This document shows, piece after piece, positions 33,416 through 45,688 of a stretch of DNA of 64,000 bases. The stretch's first letter is position 1; each line of letters begins with the position of its first letter. Source of the stretch: Capniomyces stellatus (taxonomy: Eukaryota > Kickxellomycota > Harpellomycetes > Harpellales > Legeriomycetaceae); contig LUVW01000043.1 of assembly GCA_001661515.1 (NCBI GenBank), positions 124,001 through 188,000 of the forward strand, in the 5' to 3' direction. The notes beneath the pieces are model-generated. The model saw only the letters and a program-made list of their open reading frames with translations, made no database searches and was not told where the DNA came from. The position numbers and the translations under genes are program-made.

Positions 33416-34576
33416 ACTTCTTATTTTTCTCCTCTTGGTTTATTAGCTTTGCTATTGGTTCATTAGCAAGTTCAAAAGAGCTATCTTATTATTTATTTAT
33501 TTTTGCTTTGATTGCATGCTGTTATTACTTTTTCACGCTGTTTCTGCATTGTTCATAACTATTTGTTTTGTTTGTTTTTTAATTTCACAACTAAAAATAT
33601 CACTTTGATTCTTTATTGTTTTTTTTGCTATTGATATGAACTTTCTAGTTTTTATTTCCCACTACACTTCAGAATCTCGTCTTAAATCCCAGAATCCCTC
33701 CCCCCTCCTGACAGCTTCCCAATCGCTTTTTTTTTTGTAGTTATACTCCTAGAAATTTGTGATTGTGCCGAGAATTCTAGTTGAAGTCAATACTAAATAT
33801 TAAAAAAAATACGTGATGAAATACATTTCCGATTTGGTTTAATCAAATCCTGAAACATTAACCCAACCAAAATCCCGTTCCTTTTTTTTCTCTTTCACAA
33901 TGCAATCAGAATCAGTGAAAACCAAAGCACTTTACCCGCTCCTCCTCCTCCTCCCCCCCTTTTTATTATTAAATCTACCGCTCTATATTGTCAAGTTGGC
34001 CAAAACCCAGACTGGTTGAACAGAAATGATTTACAACATCAAAACAACCAATTTAAGTCAAATCAATTAATAAAAAAAACAACTATAAATAATAATAAAA
34101 AAACGGGGAAGGGAGAGGATGTGGTGGCAGGTTTGGAGATTTATAGATGCTGGTACTCTCTATAAACACAGTCTGGTTTGAATAAATTATCGTAAAGTAT
34201 CACAAGCTGAAACATAAACTCTTGCTAATGACGCAGTCCTACTAAACCGCAAAATCAGTATCAGTAGAACCAGAAGCCGCCAAGTCCAAAAAAAAAAAAC
34301 CCCCACCGAGTGTAATTTGTAAAGTATCCAGGTGATGAAATACCGGCACAATACATATGAACAGCAAGCATATTTATATATATATATATATATATCTTTG
34401 TTTCTTCTTGCTTCCACAACTGCCTGTATTCAAATAAATAATCAAATATCAGATACAACTGTATTCTATCCTGCAAAAAATCGGCAACAAAAAGCAATAA
34501 CACTGTATTAACAACAAACAAGAACACCTCAGAAAACAGATAATCTACGCTTGATTTTTTTTTTTAAAAATAAAAA
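33416..34576. other. intergenic, VPS41 to CoA ligase
   Basis: About 1.2 kb of AT-rich DNA with a (TA)n microsatellite near 34374-34395 and several A/T and short C runs. I see no gene. Confidence 0.6.
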
Positions 34577-36610
34577 ATGATTTTCCAGTCAAAATTCCCC
34601 CCAATTGATATCCCAAACGTTGACCTTCCAGGCTTTATCTTCAGTAATGCCAAAATCCATGCAAAACGCAAGACCAACCCCAACGTCTTTGCCATCTGCG
34701 ACAGCCCCACCGGCGTTTCTTTCACCATCGAAGAACTAGAAGCCAACACCATAAAATTTGCCTCTGGCCTCAAAAACCGCTTCAACTTCAAAAGCAACGA
34801 CGTAATGCTCGTCTTCTCCACAAACTCCATCTACTACCCAATCGTGTGTCTCGCCGCCATCATGAACGGCGGCATTGCAACTACCGCCAACCCAACTTAC
34901 CTCGCCCACGAGCTCGCTTACCAACTCAAACACACTAACGCCACTGTCGTCATCACCAACTCTGAATCTCTGCAAGTTGCTAGAGACGCCATCAAACAGT
35001 CTGGACTAAACATCCCTGACTCTAAAATCGTCCTCACCGATGTACATGGCCGCACTGGAAACTTCAAGCGCATTGAAGACGTTTACTCGGACATTCCATT
35101 CACTCCCTACAAAATCTCCACCAAGGAAGAAGCCGAGGACAAAGTCGCTTTTCTGTGCTACTCTTCAGGAACCACAGGTATATTTGCACCTCCCATTCAT
35201 TCTATTTACCCATCTAGCCAAATAATCATTTCTCCCCCATACTCTATATTATTCCTATTACTACGCAGCTACTAATTATACACATTATTTGGTCCGCACG
35301 GGTTCTTTTAGGCTTACCAAAGGGCGTAATGTTGACGCACAAGAACATCGTTTCCAACATTTGCCAACTAGAAAATTTCAGCCAGATAAACGGTTGGTTC
35401 TCTGATTACAGCAAAACGTACAGGTACATTGCCGTGTTACCGTTTTACCACATCACCGGAATAACCGGAATTATGGGTGTTGGGCTGACCACCGTAAGTT
35501 CTCTCACCCCCACCTTTTTTATACAAACAGCGTGTACTTTTTTTTCTTCAGTTTATAGCTGCAACTCCCCCCCCCCCCCCCCCCCCCCTTTTTTTTTTNC
35601 CCCCCCCCCCCCCCCTACCTCCCTTTCTACTTCAAATGGGTTGTACTTTTTATTTGCTATTCATATATAGTTTACTAATCAGCTATTTGGTATTATTTTA
35701 ATTACAGGGTGTCGGAATTGTGTCTGTGCCAAGATATAGCACCCAGGTATTCCTCGAAAGCATCGAAAAGTACAAGGTCACTTTCAGCCACACAGTGCCG
35801 CCAATTTTCATTGACCTGGTGAACAGCGATATCACTGATAAGTACGACTTGAGCTCATTGGAAATCATGACCACTGGTGCTGCACCAATGGGTGTTGAGT
35901 TGCAAGACAGTGTTATAAAAAAGCTTGGAATAAACGTTATCCAGTCCTATGGCATGACAGAAACAAGTCCTGCAACCATTGTAACCAGCCACAAGTATTT
36001 TAAACACGCTGCCATTGGTGTGATTCTCTGCAACAACGAGGCTAAAGTTGTTGACGATGATGACAACGAGCTGGGCCCAAACCAGATAGGTGAACTCTGC
36101 TTCAGAGGTCCTAACATCATGAAGGGGTACTTGAACAACGAAAAGGCAACCAAGGACATGATCCATTCAGATGGGTTTTGCTATACCGGTGACATTGGGC
36201 TTATTGATGAAGACGGATTCATGTTCATCACTGACCGCAAAAAGGAGCTCATCAAGTACAAGGGCAACCAGGTTGCACCCGCTGAGCTAGAAGCCAAGCT
36301 TATCAGTAGCGACGACGTTGCTGATGGTGCTGTGATCGGCATATACTTGGAGGAACAAGCAACCGAGGTCCCAAAGGCCTACGTTGTCTTATCCGCCAAG
36401 CATGCCAAATCATCTGCCATCCAACGAGAGCAAGTTCGGAAAAACGTCGAGACCTGGTTTAACTCCAACGTTGCCCCCATTAAAAAGTTGAGAGGCGGGT
36501 TGGAGCTGATTAGCGTCATTCCCAAAAGCGGTTCTGGCAAGATCCTTCGAAAAGAACTTTTGAAAATTCACACCGCTAACAAGCTTGCAGAAAAGAACGC
36601 CAAGCTTTAA
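34577..36610 (+). CDS. 4-coumarate:CoA ligase-like acyl-CoA synthetase with PTS1
   Basis: Three exons: 34577-35177, 35312-35493, 35708-36610 (1686 nt, 561 aa; phases 1 and 0). It is an ANL-superfamily adenylate-forming enzyme that activates a carboxylic acid to an acyl-AMP and then an acyl-CoA. AMP-binding box YSSGTTGLPKGVMLTHKN is split by intron 1. Other landmarks are the PFYHITGI segment, YGMTETSPATIV, the YTGDIGLIDEDGF / TDRKKELIKYKG hinge region, and the catalytic Lys context PKSGSGKILRKEL. The C-terminus is AKL, a PTS1 variant, so a peroxisomal location is likely. Substrate class cannot be read from the sequence; fungal 4CL-like enzymes act on aromatic or medium/long-chain acids. Intron 2 contains two poly-C runs flanking a single N. 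Confidence 0.9.
35567..35615. repeat. poly-C / poly-T tract with one N, inside an intron
   Basis: C run 35567-35588, T run 35589-35598, N at 35599, C run 35600-35615, all within the second intron of the CoA ligase gene. The exact lengths are doubtful. Confidence 0.95.
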
Positions 36611-38099
36611 AGAAATAATAATACACAAGCGGAAAAGTGGGAACCTCCCCAGCATATGTCTTTATTTATTTCAATAGTTTACAGCCAAATACTCTATTCT
36701 ATTTAACCTATTAGCGATACTTTAGTTTTACTTTGTTTTATTCTCTAAAACAATTATGTCAAGTTGGTTGGCGAACCCCCCCCCCCCCAGGTGGTTTTAC
36801 TGGTAATATGTTTTTGCTTATCCTTTTATAAATTGATGTACGTCTTACCCGGTCAGTTAGAATCACCTTTGCTTGGCATCACACACGTATAAATTATCTT
36901 ATGATCTCAATGTTGACTACCGCGTTTTTTCCGCGAATATACGTGCGTGTTTATTGAAAATAAAACGTGCAATGGTACTTCGAAGCGGTCTGGCTGTATT
37001 TAATACCCCCTGTAATTTCTACGGCTCTGTTACTATGGTTTATATCTCTACATAATTCGCTTGCATTATAACTATAGTTTTTTTCTCTTCACAATGTAAA
37101 TGCTGGAATAACTGGAATTGAAACACGCGTTGATGGTTATTATACTGGCCTTTTTTTTGGTCTAGCCTTTTTTGACTCTAACGATTTGACACTAATTGCG
37201 GTTTATAAATGTAGCTGGGTTATGTGTATTTTTACAACATCTGTATTGGCTGCAAAATATAATTCAGTTTGGATTAGTTGGTTGTTGATGCATTTTAAAC
37301 TTTGTTGATCAATTTAGCTTTTGTTCCGCATATATCAGAGTGCTTTAATTTTTTTTTTTACTGGCATTAGGAAGAAACTATTTACTTTTTTCTCTTTATT
37401 AATACACTGAATTCGGACAAACTACATACAATACATTGATGCTTTGCTGTTGGTTTGGTTATAGGTTTATTAGCTTGAGAGGTTCTTACAAACAACTGTG
37501 CTAGCTTTTGTCCTGCTAGACTGTTTATAATATATTACTTTTGAAAAAAAAAATAATCTAGCACTTGATTGACCAGTTACTCGGTTTTTTCATTTAATTA
37601 CTAAACGAGATTTTTGCTACCAAAAACAAAAAATTGGGTTATCCAGATTCATTTCTGATTAATTAAATTCGAATCGAGATTTATAATGCCAAAATCGCAT
37701 ATTTATAGTTCATTAGTTTTCTTTAAAAATTTAGACAAAGGCTAATAAAACTCTACAAAACAAAATTATTTGGCGTAGCAAGTAATTACTGTTCAAACCT
37801 AGCCTTAATTATAATTCAGACTCAATTAAGTACTGCTAACACCGGCTATCAATTGCTACACAAGCTTAACCATCAGCTACTATTCAAACCTAACATCAAA
37901 ATGTATAAAACGTCATTGAAATACCCTCGCTATTTGTTTTAGATTTTAGTAATAAACTATAAGGACAATTTTTTTATTTAAAATTATTTAGAAGCCCTCC
38001 AAAGATACATTTGTTGGCCTACCCACTCTTCCTAACTACAATAGACAGTACATCGATATACAGGACGAGAAATAGAAAGTAGGGCTAGCATTTTTGAGA
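36611..38099. other. intergenic, CoA ligase to mannosyltransferase
   Basis: About 1.5 kb of AT-rich DNA, with a C13 run at 36776-36788. I see no gene. Confidence 0.6.
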
Positions 38100-39446
38100 A
38101 TGGTGGTTAGCAGAGTTCCTTTTACTCTACTAAAGGCAGCAATTATCTTAAGTATTGTGGCAAACGGAAGCGTTTTTAATAAAGAATCACGACCGTCGGA
38201 TGTGGTTTACAGCTTTACTGGGGTAGACTCGTTTCCAAGTTTAAAAGGTGTCGTTTCCGATAAGGCTGCAGATAGTAAACCCGAAGCTATAAAGGCAGCC
38301 AAGCTGTGTGCAACATCTAACCGGCTAGACCGAGACAAGCTGCTTGAAACAAACGGGCGGTTTCTAAAGTTGCTGCCTATTAGCCCGGACTATGTTGTTC
38401 ATAAAAGGGAGCTAAAAGGTCACTCGTACTATGTAAAAATTGAGGAAAAAAACACGCCAAAGAGTCAAAGTCCCAAGTATTTCTTTGCAGCAAACCTGTT
38501 TAACAACGAAGAAATTATACCCCATTTTTCAACAGAGCTGATGCGTGTGTTTGAATACCTGGGGACAGATAACATTTACCTGTCGATATACGAAAATGGA
38601 TCCACTGACAAGACAAAAAAGCTGCTTGAGGATTTCTCACTGAGTTTAAAAAAGCTGAAGGTTAAGCATTCAATAGTTACCAGTGCAGAGAAGAGACCTG
38701 CTGTTTTTCACCGAATCGAGTACTTGGCAGGCCTACGAAACAAAGCAATGGATCTTTTGGCTGAGAATGCAAATAATGGGATCGTGTTTGATAAAATTGT
38801 ATTCATCAACGATGTAGTCTTTTGCAGAAACGATGTGTTGGAGCTGATACTTCAGTCAAACACACACAAGGCCGACTTGACATGTCCGTTGGACTTTACC
38901 AAAGTGTCTGAGGTCCACAGCTCACACGAAACTATCATTAAAAAGTTTAGAGATACCTGGGTGTCTCGCGACATGAACGGAAGGATGTTTGTTGGCTATC
39001 CAGGGAAACTAACCTCCCACGACAAATCAGAAGAACGAATAAAAAGAGGGCTTCCATTCCAAGCACAATGCTGCTGGAACGGTATCGCTGTTCTTAATCC
39101 TAAACCGTTCTATTCTCCAATGAACTACAAGTTTAGAAGATCGGATACCAAAACCAACGAGTGCTCAGCGTCCGAATGTTCGTTACTGTGCAACGATTTC
39201 TGGCAAAATAACTATCGCCGTGTCATCGTTGTCCCCACAGTGGAGGTTCCTTATGAACTGAAGCACTTTGAATTCCTAGATAATAAATACCATAAAGGTA
39301 TGGATATGGACATCGATAAGCCGTTCAAGCTAGAAAATGGCCCAAAGCAGGTTGTGTGCCTTGGACTTACAAAGTACAACGAAATAAACCCCAACAAAAA
39401 CGGAGTGGACGTAAATTACACAACCAATGGCGTAGAGGTCATATGA
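38100..39446 (+). CDS. GT69-family mannosyltransferase (CMT1/CAP59-like)
   Basis: 448 aa from the ATG at 38100, single exon. A hydrophobic N-terminus (VPFTLLKAAIILSIVANGSVF) acts as signal or type II anchor, implying Golgi. The body matches the cryptococcal mannosyltransferase family: KYFFAANLFNNEEIIPHF, NIYLSIYENGSTDKTKKLL, a central HRIEYLAGLRNKAMDLL, and DKIVFINDVVFCRNDVLELI, which holds the Asp motif expected to bind Mn/GDP-mannose. Then follow ADLTCPLDF, TWVSRDMNGRMF, QCCWNGIAVLNPKPF, and the Cys-rich SECSLLCNDFW. Cmt1 has alpha-1,3-mannosyltransferase activity; acceptor and linkage here are inferred from the family only. The true role could be in cell-wall or glycolipid mannosylation. 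Confidence 0.88.
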   Translation: MVVSRVPFTLLKAAIILSIVANGSVFNKESRPSDVVYSFTGVDSFPSLKGVVSDKAADSKPEAIKAAKLCATSNRLDRDKLLETNGRFLKLLPISPDYVVHKRELKGHSYYVKIEEKNTPKSQSPKYFFAANLFNNEEIIPHFSTELMRVFEYLGTDNIYLSIYENGSTDKTKKLLEDFSLSLKKLKVKHSIVTSAEKRPAVFHRIEYLAGLRNKAMDLLAENANNGIVFDKIVFINDVVFCRNDVLELILQSNTHKADLTCPLDFTKVSEVHSSHETIIKKFRDTWVSRDMNGRMFVGYPGKLTSHDKSEERIKRGLPFQAQCCWNGIAVLNPKPFYSPMNYKFRRSDTKTNECSASECSLLCNDFWQNNYRRVIVVPTVEVPYELKHFEFLDNKYHKGMDMDIDKPFKLENGPKQVVCLGLTKYNEINPNKNGVDVNYTTNGVEVI

Positions 39447-39946
39447 ATAAACTAGAGTATATGTATATCTATACATATTTGATTAAGATAGACTATTTTT
39501 GAATGATGTGTGCTGCCTTGGTCTATTATTTCTTTTTTCATTTCCACCGAATTTGTAACTATAGCACTTCCTGTAAACCGAAGAATTAGTTTACCTGTTA
39601 ACTTGGACAATAAATATACACCAAACTGCAGTTATATATGCATACATTTAAAGAAGATAGTCCGGTGATCGATATTTGAAAGCGTGTATTTGGAAGAAGA
39701 TTGAAAGAATAACATATTATGCTGGTATACATAAAATAAATACAGTCTCGGTGTGCGGGTTATATACAACTACAAAAGTTATCCTTGTTGGAGCTCGTTT
39801 AGCTACTCTGGTATTAGGTATAATTGACGTAAAAATTTACAATAGTATAGTGAAGTGTAGGATATGTATTATAGTATAGCAGCAGTACCACAGGATTCAT
39901 GGTTTTTTTTGCTTTTTAAGGTTTGCTTTTTTTTACTATTTCTTTT
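39447..39946. other. intergenic between convergent mannosyltransferase and DAD3
   Basis: 500 bp of AT-rich 3' flanks. No gene is seen; a short frame at 39676-39879 starts without ATG. Confidence 0.55.
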
Positions 39947-40473
39947 TTATTCGTCATGGATTGGCGGGCAGTTGGTTTCAAATGATATCTTGGTCAAGTC
40001 GTCATTCGAATCATACACGTTGTCTTGAAAAGTTACTGCCGAGCCTGGTCTATTCCTTTCTTCAAGTTGTTCCTGTTTCTTAATTTGTCCATATGTCGAA
40101 GATTTTAAAAAAGTGTAGACTAATGAAAACTTCTTTTCTAATTCTCTCATGCATTTAGTCACTCGCTCTAGCTCCTCGTTATTAATATCGTCAAGTAGCT
40201 TGTTCAACTATTATATGATATTACATTAATCAGCCACATTTTTTTTTCCATAGTCTAGTAATGATTGTGTGAAATTTGTTGTTTCGGCGGAAATTTGCTA
40301 AACATTGTATTCCTGTATCAAATAAACACAAGAGTTCATAGCTCGACGCCAAAACAGACACACATAGACAAGTAAATGAATTGGTTTGATCGGCTTACTC
40401 GAAGAACTTGCTTTTCGATTTTTCCGTACTCTAATAAAAGCTCTGCTTCTTGTGTAGAAATCCTAGAATTCAT
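39947..40473 (-). CDS. DAD3: DASH complex subunit Dad3
   Basis: Two exons: 40473-40399 and 40207-39947 (336 nt, 111 aa, phase 0; 191-nt intron with donor GTAAGC and TAG acceptor). DASH/Dam1 is the fungal kinetochore ring that couples chromosomes to microtubules. Dad3 family features: an N-terminal EAELLLEYGKIEKQVLR helix, then LNKLLDDINNEELERVTKCMRELEKKFSLVYTFLKSSTYGQI split across the two exons. The last block matches the family pattern of R-x-L-E-x-K-x-x-L-V-x-T-x-x-K-x-S-x-Y. The C-terminal tail is hydrophilic. The protein is small, so the family call rests on that one strong block plus length and helical layout. Confidence 0.8.
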
Positions 40474-42711
40474 GATGGTGTTTTGCTTTGCTGTTTGGAA
40501 GATCTGATAGCCCTTTTAATCTCGAAATCCAGAATAAAAGAATAAACGACAAAATTAACAATAAATAAATGAATAAATGCCGAAACTTTAAATCTACTGA
40601 CTTGTGTTTGCTCGAGTTACGGATCTAATTAAGCTAGGTACTTTTTTTTTCTATAGGAGTTGGGCTTGAAATTTATATTTGGAACCAAATTGAAACTATT
40701 TTATTCACAATTGTTTTAAATATAGTATGAATGAAAAACCGACCTCAAAGTCAAAATATTAAGAGTATTGTGCTAATGTTGTGTTCTGTATTTTATGTGT
40801 TTTATTTTTTATTTAGTTTTAAATACCACCAACGCTGTAAAACAACACAAAAAAGCGGCGATTTTGGCATTTGTTTACACTTTCAAGGTACTGTGGTTTA
40901 AAAATAACAATTCCAGCAAATAATGACTTAGGAATCAACATTTTATTCCAGTTTCAAAAATCTAAAGAAACTATTGCCTGTTTATTTTTATTTTGTCTGG
41001 CATCAAATGCTTTTTTTTCAACACTGCTACAATCAATTAGCTTGGCTGTAATAATATCAGCGATAATTGGTGATATTTATTCGCCTATACCCTAGTAGCT
41101 GGTTTATAAACGATAAGGATTACTACCCTCCAAGTAAGTCATTCAATAAAACTCGACACAACTTTATAAAACTCGATACAACTCGATACAACTCGATACA
41201 ACTCGATACAAATCAGTGATTATTATGTTCCCAGCACCGTGTTGGGCGGATTAAATGTAGAGCCAGTACTTAATTGTCGCACTGAGGGATATCAGAACAT
41301 TGCCTCAAATTTCTTGAAAATTATGAGCTATATTGTGCTTTGCTGGTCGTTCATAGCAACGGTTACTATTACTCGAGTAAAAAATCAACATAATATTCCA
41401 TAAATAACAACAATAATAGTAAAAGCTGTCGTATTTTTCAGCTAATAGGCTTATTGGTATGTATCCAAGTGAAATGCGTCAAGCTTCTCGGTATGACCCC
41501 ACTCATTGACTCATAGTTTCTCAGCATTTCTATTTATATTAACGGCCTAGCAAAATAATATTGACTCGGGTATTAGCTTTTTATGGTTTTTAGATTCCTT
41601 TTTTTTTTCGGAATGTTTTCAGCATTTGTTGACTAAGTTAAACGTAAACAACAAAGCAGTTGAAACAATGTTCCAATTAGATTCATTCGCTGTGTACAAA
41701 CAAACAGAGTTAGTTTGGCAGGCCATTGGACATAAAAATGTTTATTGCGTTTTTAGAAAATATTGTTAAATCAAAAGCCAAAATTAACTGTCGTTTCGGT
41801 TACAATAAAAAATTATTTGTTTATGCAGAAACAGAATACCGAACTAATAGAAATTCCAGCTGGAAAGGCTATTTTGGTCAAGCTAAAGGGATGTTGCCTA
41901 ATGAGAGTTTAGTGTTGATGCTGAAAGGTCGGATCTCTTATTTGTAAAACATATTAATCATATTGCTTGTTTGTTTGAATGTCAATTACTGGCATTGTTT
42001 ATGAGAATTAAAGCTGTAAGCCTAATCATTTTTTTTGTCCTGAAGTTCGCTCAAACCCCAACGTAAGTCGAAGGTCATATCACACTTGTACCAAGTTGGC
42101 TGCAAAAACCCAATGTTTGATAACAAACCGAAAGCCCCAAAGCTCCAGAATATAAAGTTTGAAAACCAAAAAATACCCTTGCTTTGCAACAATGAAAGTT
42201 TACAATTGATTAATTAAAAGTACCAGTTTAGCTTGAGTACGGGTATACTCTATGTTTAATTTAGTGATTTTAATGGGTTGGATATAAATAATTAGTGTTC
42301 AAGTATTGCCAATCTATTTCTTCTTATCAATTCAAGATATATTTTATCCATTGTATAGATTATTACTTTGATTGACGAGATCAATACAGTTTTATAAAAT
42401 TCATTTTAAAGCCTGTTTAGCTTGGATTATTTGAGATTGAATAAGCGACCAACATAAAATCACCACTAAGGTTTCGATAGCATATCTAGTATTTTTACCA
42501 AGAAAATACCAGATAAAACACGGAGCTTGGTATATACACATATTGCGGTAGCAACTTGGAGCCATAGCTATCACACTATTACCTCCTTCATCAATACCGA
42601 TTATATCAACTGCTGTTAATTCAGGTAGTATTGTGATACATGCCTAATAGCTTTTAAAATCAAACAAAGTCAGAGCCAGGAAATTGAATAAAAGTACGGA
42701 GTATAGAAGAT
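40474..42711. other. large intergenic region upstream of PKA gene
   Basis: About 2.2 kb between the divergent DAD3 and PKA starts. No gene is supported; frames at 40871-41095 and 41726-41947 have no domain. It contains a 10-bp tandem array (41171-41210). The length fits a large regulatory region, but no specific site can be assigned. Confidence 0.55.
41157..41213. repeat. tandem array, 10-bp unit (actcgataca)
   Basis: Four perfect copies at 41171-41210 with degenerate copies on both sides (actcgacaca before, a partial unit after). Confidence 0.9.
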
Positions 42712-44379
42712 ATGGATTTTCTCAGTAAAGTTATAAGAAAGTCAAAGAGCCCAGGCACAAACAGCGAGCAAGCTGACGAAGCAGGGAATAAGTATAACAG
42801 CAAAGCCGACAACAGCCATTACGGCAATAGCAACACGAATCTTAGCCCAAATGACAAAAGCATGAGAGGTAGTTCATCAACTACCATCGGCGAAGGAAAT
42901 ATTAGTCCTACAAACACCACCAATAGTGCTAAGATGATTTATGCCAACACCAACACGAATACAGGAGCGCTCAGTACCGATAAGGACAGATTTAGCGATA
43001 CGAATAAAATGGCTACGGGTAATGCTCCACATCAAAGGTCAGATAGCGGTGAAACACTTGGTGGGGGAAAGTATGGCGATACAGTTTTGAGCAACAAAGA
43101 GATATCAAAGGTGAAAATAGTAAACGAGGCTGATTTGAGGGAGATGGTGGACACACGATCAAGGACATTTTTTGATGGCGACCATTGTAAAAGCACAAAA
43201 GTCGACCTGGGAGATTTCCTGTTTTTCCGTACGGTTGGTACCGGCTCGTTTGGGCGAGTTAGGTTGGTAAAGAAAAAAAGTACTGATGAGTTTTTGGCAG
43301 TAAAGATTCTGAGAAAGTCTGAAGTGGTTCGTGCAAAGCAAGTAGACCACGTTAACAACGAGAGATCGGTTTTGGCGTTCTGTGACTCGCCATTTATTGT
43401 CAAGATACACGGAACGAGCCAAGACAGCGTCAATCTTTACATGTTTATGGAGTATATAGTGGGAGGAGAACTTTTTACTTATCTAAGAAGATACAGGGTA
43501 AGAACAATTAGCTATAGCAATAGCAGTAACCAAAATTTACAGTACACGGTTAATATTATAAAATCCATGATATATTATAATACTATATAATATATGATAT
43601 GTTATAATACTATATAATATATGATATGTTATCAGTAATCCAAAATCTATAATACATGGTTAATATTCTACAATCCATGATATATTATCAATAATCTAAA
43701 ATCTAAAATCTATTGTTTTCCGTAGAAATTTCCGTCGCCAGTAGCCAAGTTCTATGCTGCAGAGGTGGCCTCTGCGTTTAGATACTTGCATTCGAATAAT
43801 ATCGTTTATAGAGACCTTAAGCCAGAGAACATTTTAATCAACTCGGATGGGCATATAAAAATCACTGATATGGGATTTTCCAAGTACGTCACAGACATTA
43901 CGTGGACCCTATGTGGAACACCGGATTATTTGGCACCCGAAATCATCCAGGCCAAAGGGTATGGTAAATCTGTGGACTGGTATTCACTTGGTGTGCTCAT
44001 ATTCGAGATGATGGCAGGCTATCCGCCATTTTATGACAAAGACAAGTATAGGCTATACGAGAGAATCGTTTCAGGGAAAATCAGATGGCCAAGTACATTT
44101 GATCCCGTTGCAGGAGACTTGGTGTCTAGACTAGTAACGCCGGATTTATCCATAAGATACGGGAATCTCAAAAATGGGTCAAAAGACATATTTGACCATC
44201 CCTGGTTTAGCGAGGTTGACTGGGTTAAGCTGGAAAACTGTGAAATAGCCGCCCCGCTTATTCCACCCAAGAAACAGGATGGCGACACCAGCAACTTTGA
44301 TAGATATCCCGAGTCAAATGATGTGTATGGCGACATGACAGCGTCTGATATCTATCGACACAAATTTTTGAAATTTTGA
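42712..44379 (+). CDS. cAMP-dependent protein kinase catalytic subunit (AGC kinase)
   Basis: Two exons: 42712-43497 and 43726-44379 (1440 nt, 479 aa, phase 0; 228-nt intron). The N-terminal ~160 residues are Asn/Ser/Thr-rich and unstructured, as in fungal Tpk proteins. The kinase domain has Gly loop VGTGSFGRVRLV, FLAVKILRK, the catalytic loop YRDLKPEN at 290-297, activation loop TWTLCGTPDYLAPEI with the phospho-Thr, and SVDWYSLGVLIFEM. The PKA-typical IRYGNLKNGSKDIFDHPWF follows, and the protein ends in FLKF, the FxxF hydrophobic motif that closes the PKA C-tail. Unusually the Mg-binding DFG is DMG (residues 310-312; codon ATG). It is expected to act in cAMP signalling with a Bcy1-type regulatory subunit not in this window. 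Confidence 0.93.
43535..43715. repeat. imperfect repeats within the PKA intron
   Basis: The intron contains repeated AT-rich segments: tactatataatatatgat occurs twice in tandem near 43581-43630, and aatccatgatatattat and aatctaaaatct recur around it. They look like slippage products; no function is implied. Confidence 0.75.
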
Positions 44380-45657
44380 GACGATGGTCTTCCGACACTT
44401 GGTTTATGCTCGCTCGAGTATTATATATATAATATGGCTTCAATTAAGCAAATTACTATTATTATATTATTGAATTCCAATTTAGTAGCTTTAATTATTC
44501 TTTATTAGCTCAGTTTACAAAATGCTGTACTATTTCCATCAGTTTAAAATAAAAACACAGTAGTTTTCCCTTCTTTTATTCCAGTGAAAAAAAACCTTAA
44601 ACCAATGCCCATCGGGTACGGACGATCTAATTGATTGAGGGGGTATTGGTTAATAGATTTGTTTAACAAACCTACAATAGCAGTGTTTTATAGTATTTTT
44701 ATGGTGTTGTTTGATATTGATTCTATTGATTCTATTGCCAATAAACAACTAAAATAAGTAATTAAAAATAAAAAGAAAGCGAGAAAATGTAAAAGTCCCA
44801 TTTAGCTGGTCGTTTAGAAAGCAAAGAATCCACATCGGTTTTTAATTGCACTAAATGACACACTATTTGCTTTTTTCTATTCATTCGCCTAAGTATTTAG
44901 ATAAATGAAAGGTTAAAAGCGAAAGAACCAATCCATTCCATTTAGTCGATTTAACTCAAAAAGAAAACCAACGAAATCAAAGGCAAACTAAATTAAGGAC
45001 GAATAGTCAAACAGAGAGTAACTAAAGTGAGAGAAAAAGTGTTTTCTTTTTTTTATTGGGTAGGCTATACAAACAGCATCAAAACCATGCGCCTCAAAAG
45101 ATAGTGCAAATTAAACTCAGTTATGAGGGGGGGGGTAGTAGGTTCGGCTAGAAGTTTGATGGTTTATACCTCAGGGCATTTTTACTCTTAGTCTCAGATT
45201 GCAAGCATTAATAATTTATTATTCTTCAAATTGAATAATGCATTTCTTGGTTTTATTTATTACTGTTCTTTGTTTAATGTATCTCGTTTTGTGCTTTCTG
45301 TAGTAAGTTGTTTCATTGTTTGTCTAACTGTTTTATTATATTTGTCTATCCTTGTGAAAGTTACCAGGTCAAGTTTAGGACCGTTTCTACCCTGGTTATT
45401 TCCTTATTTTCCCTTCTTTCTTTTAACTATAGGGTAAATTAAGGAGAAATGAAGATCCAATCGATTTCTGCTATTATGTAACTAAACTCGAGAAAAGGTG
45501 GTTTGATAAAAATATCCAAAAATCAGGACAATAAATATGTTGCCTGATTTGAGCAAACTGGTAAATCAAATCACAAGCAGAGCTTTTCGAAATCTGAACA
45601 GGCCAAAATCTCAAACATATTATTCTGCCATAGAGACCGAGCTAAAATCAAACTAAA

Positions 45658-45688
<31 letters not shown>

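Noticed and set aside
41157..41213. 10-bp tandem repeats as a possible CRISPR-like array
   Set aside because: Units are contiguous with no spacers and the organism is a eukaryote; it is a simple minisatellite.
45231..45437. Hydrophobic 68-codon frame resembling a small membrane protein
   Set aside because: It starts at TTG, sits in T-rich DNA and has no conserved motif.
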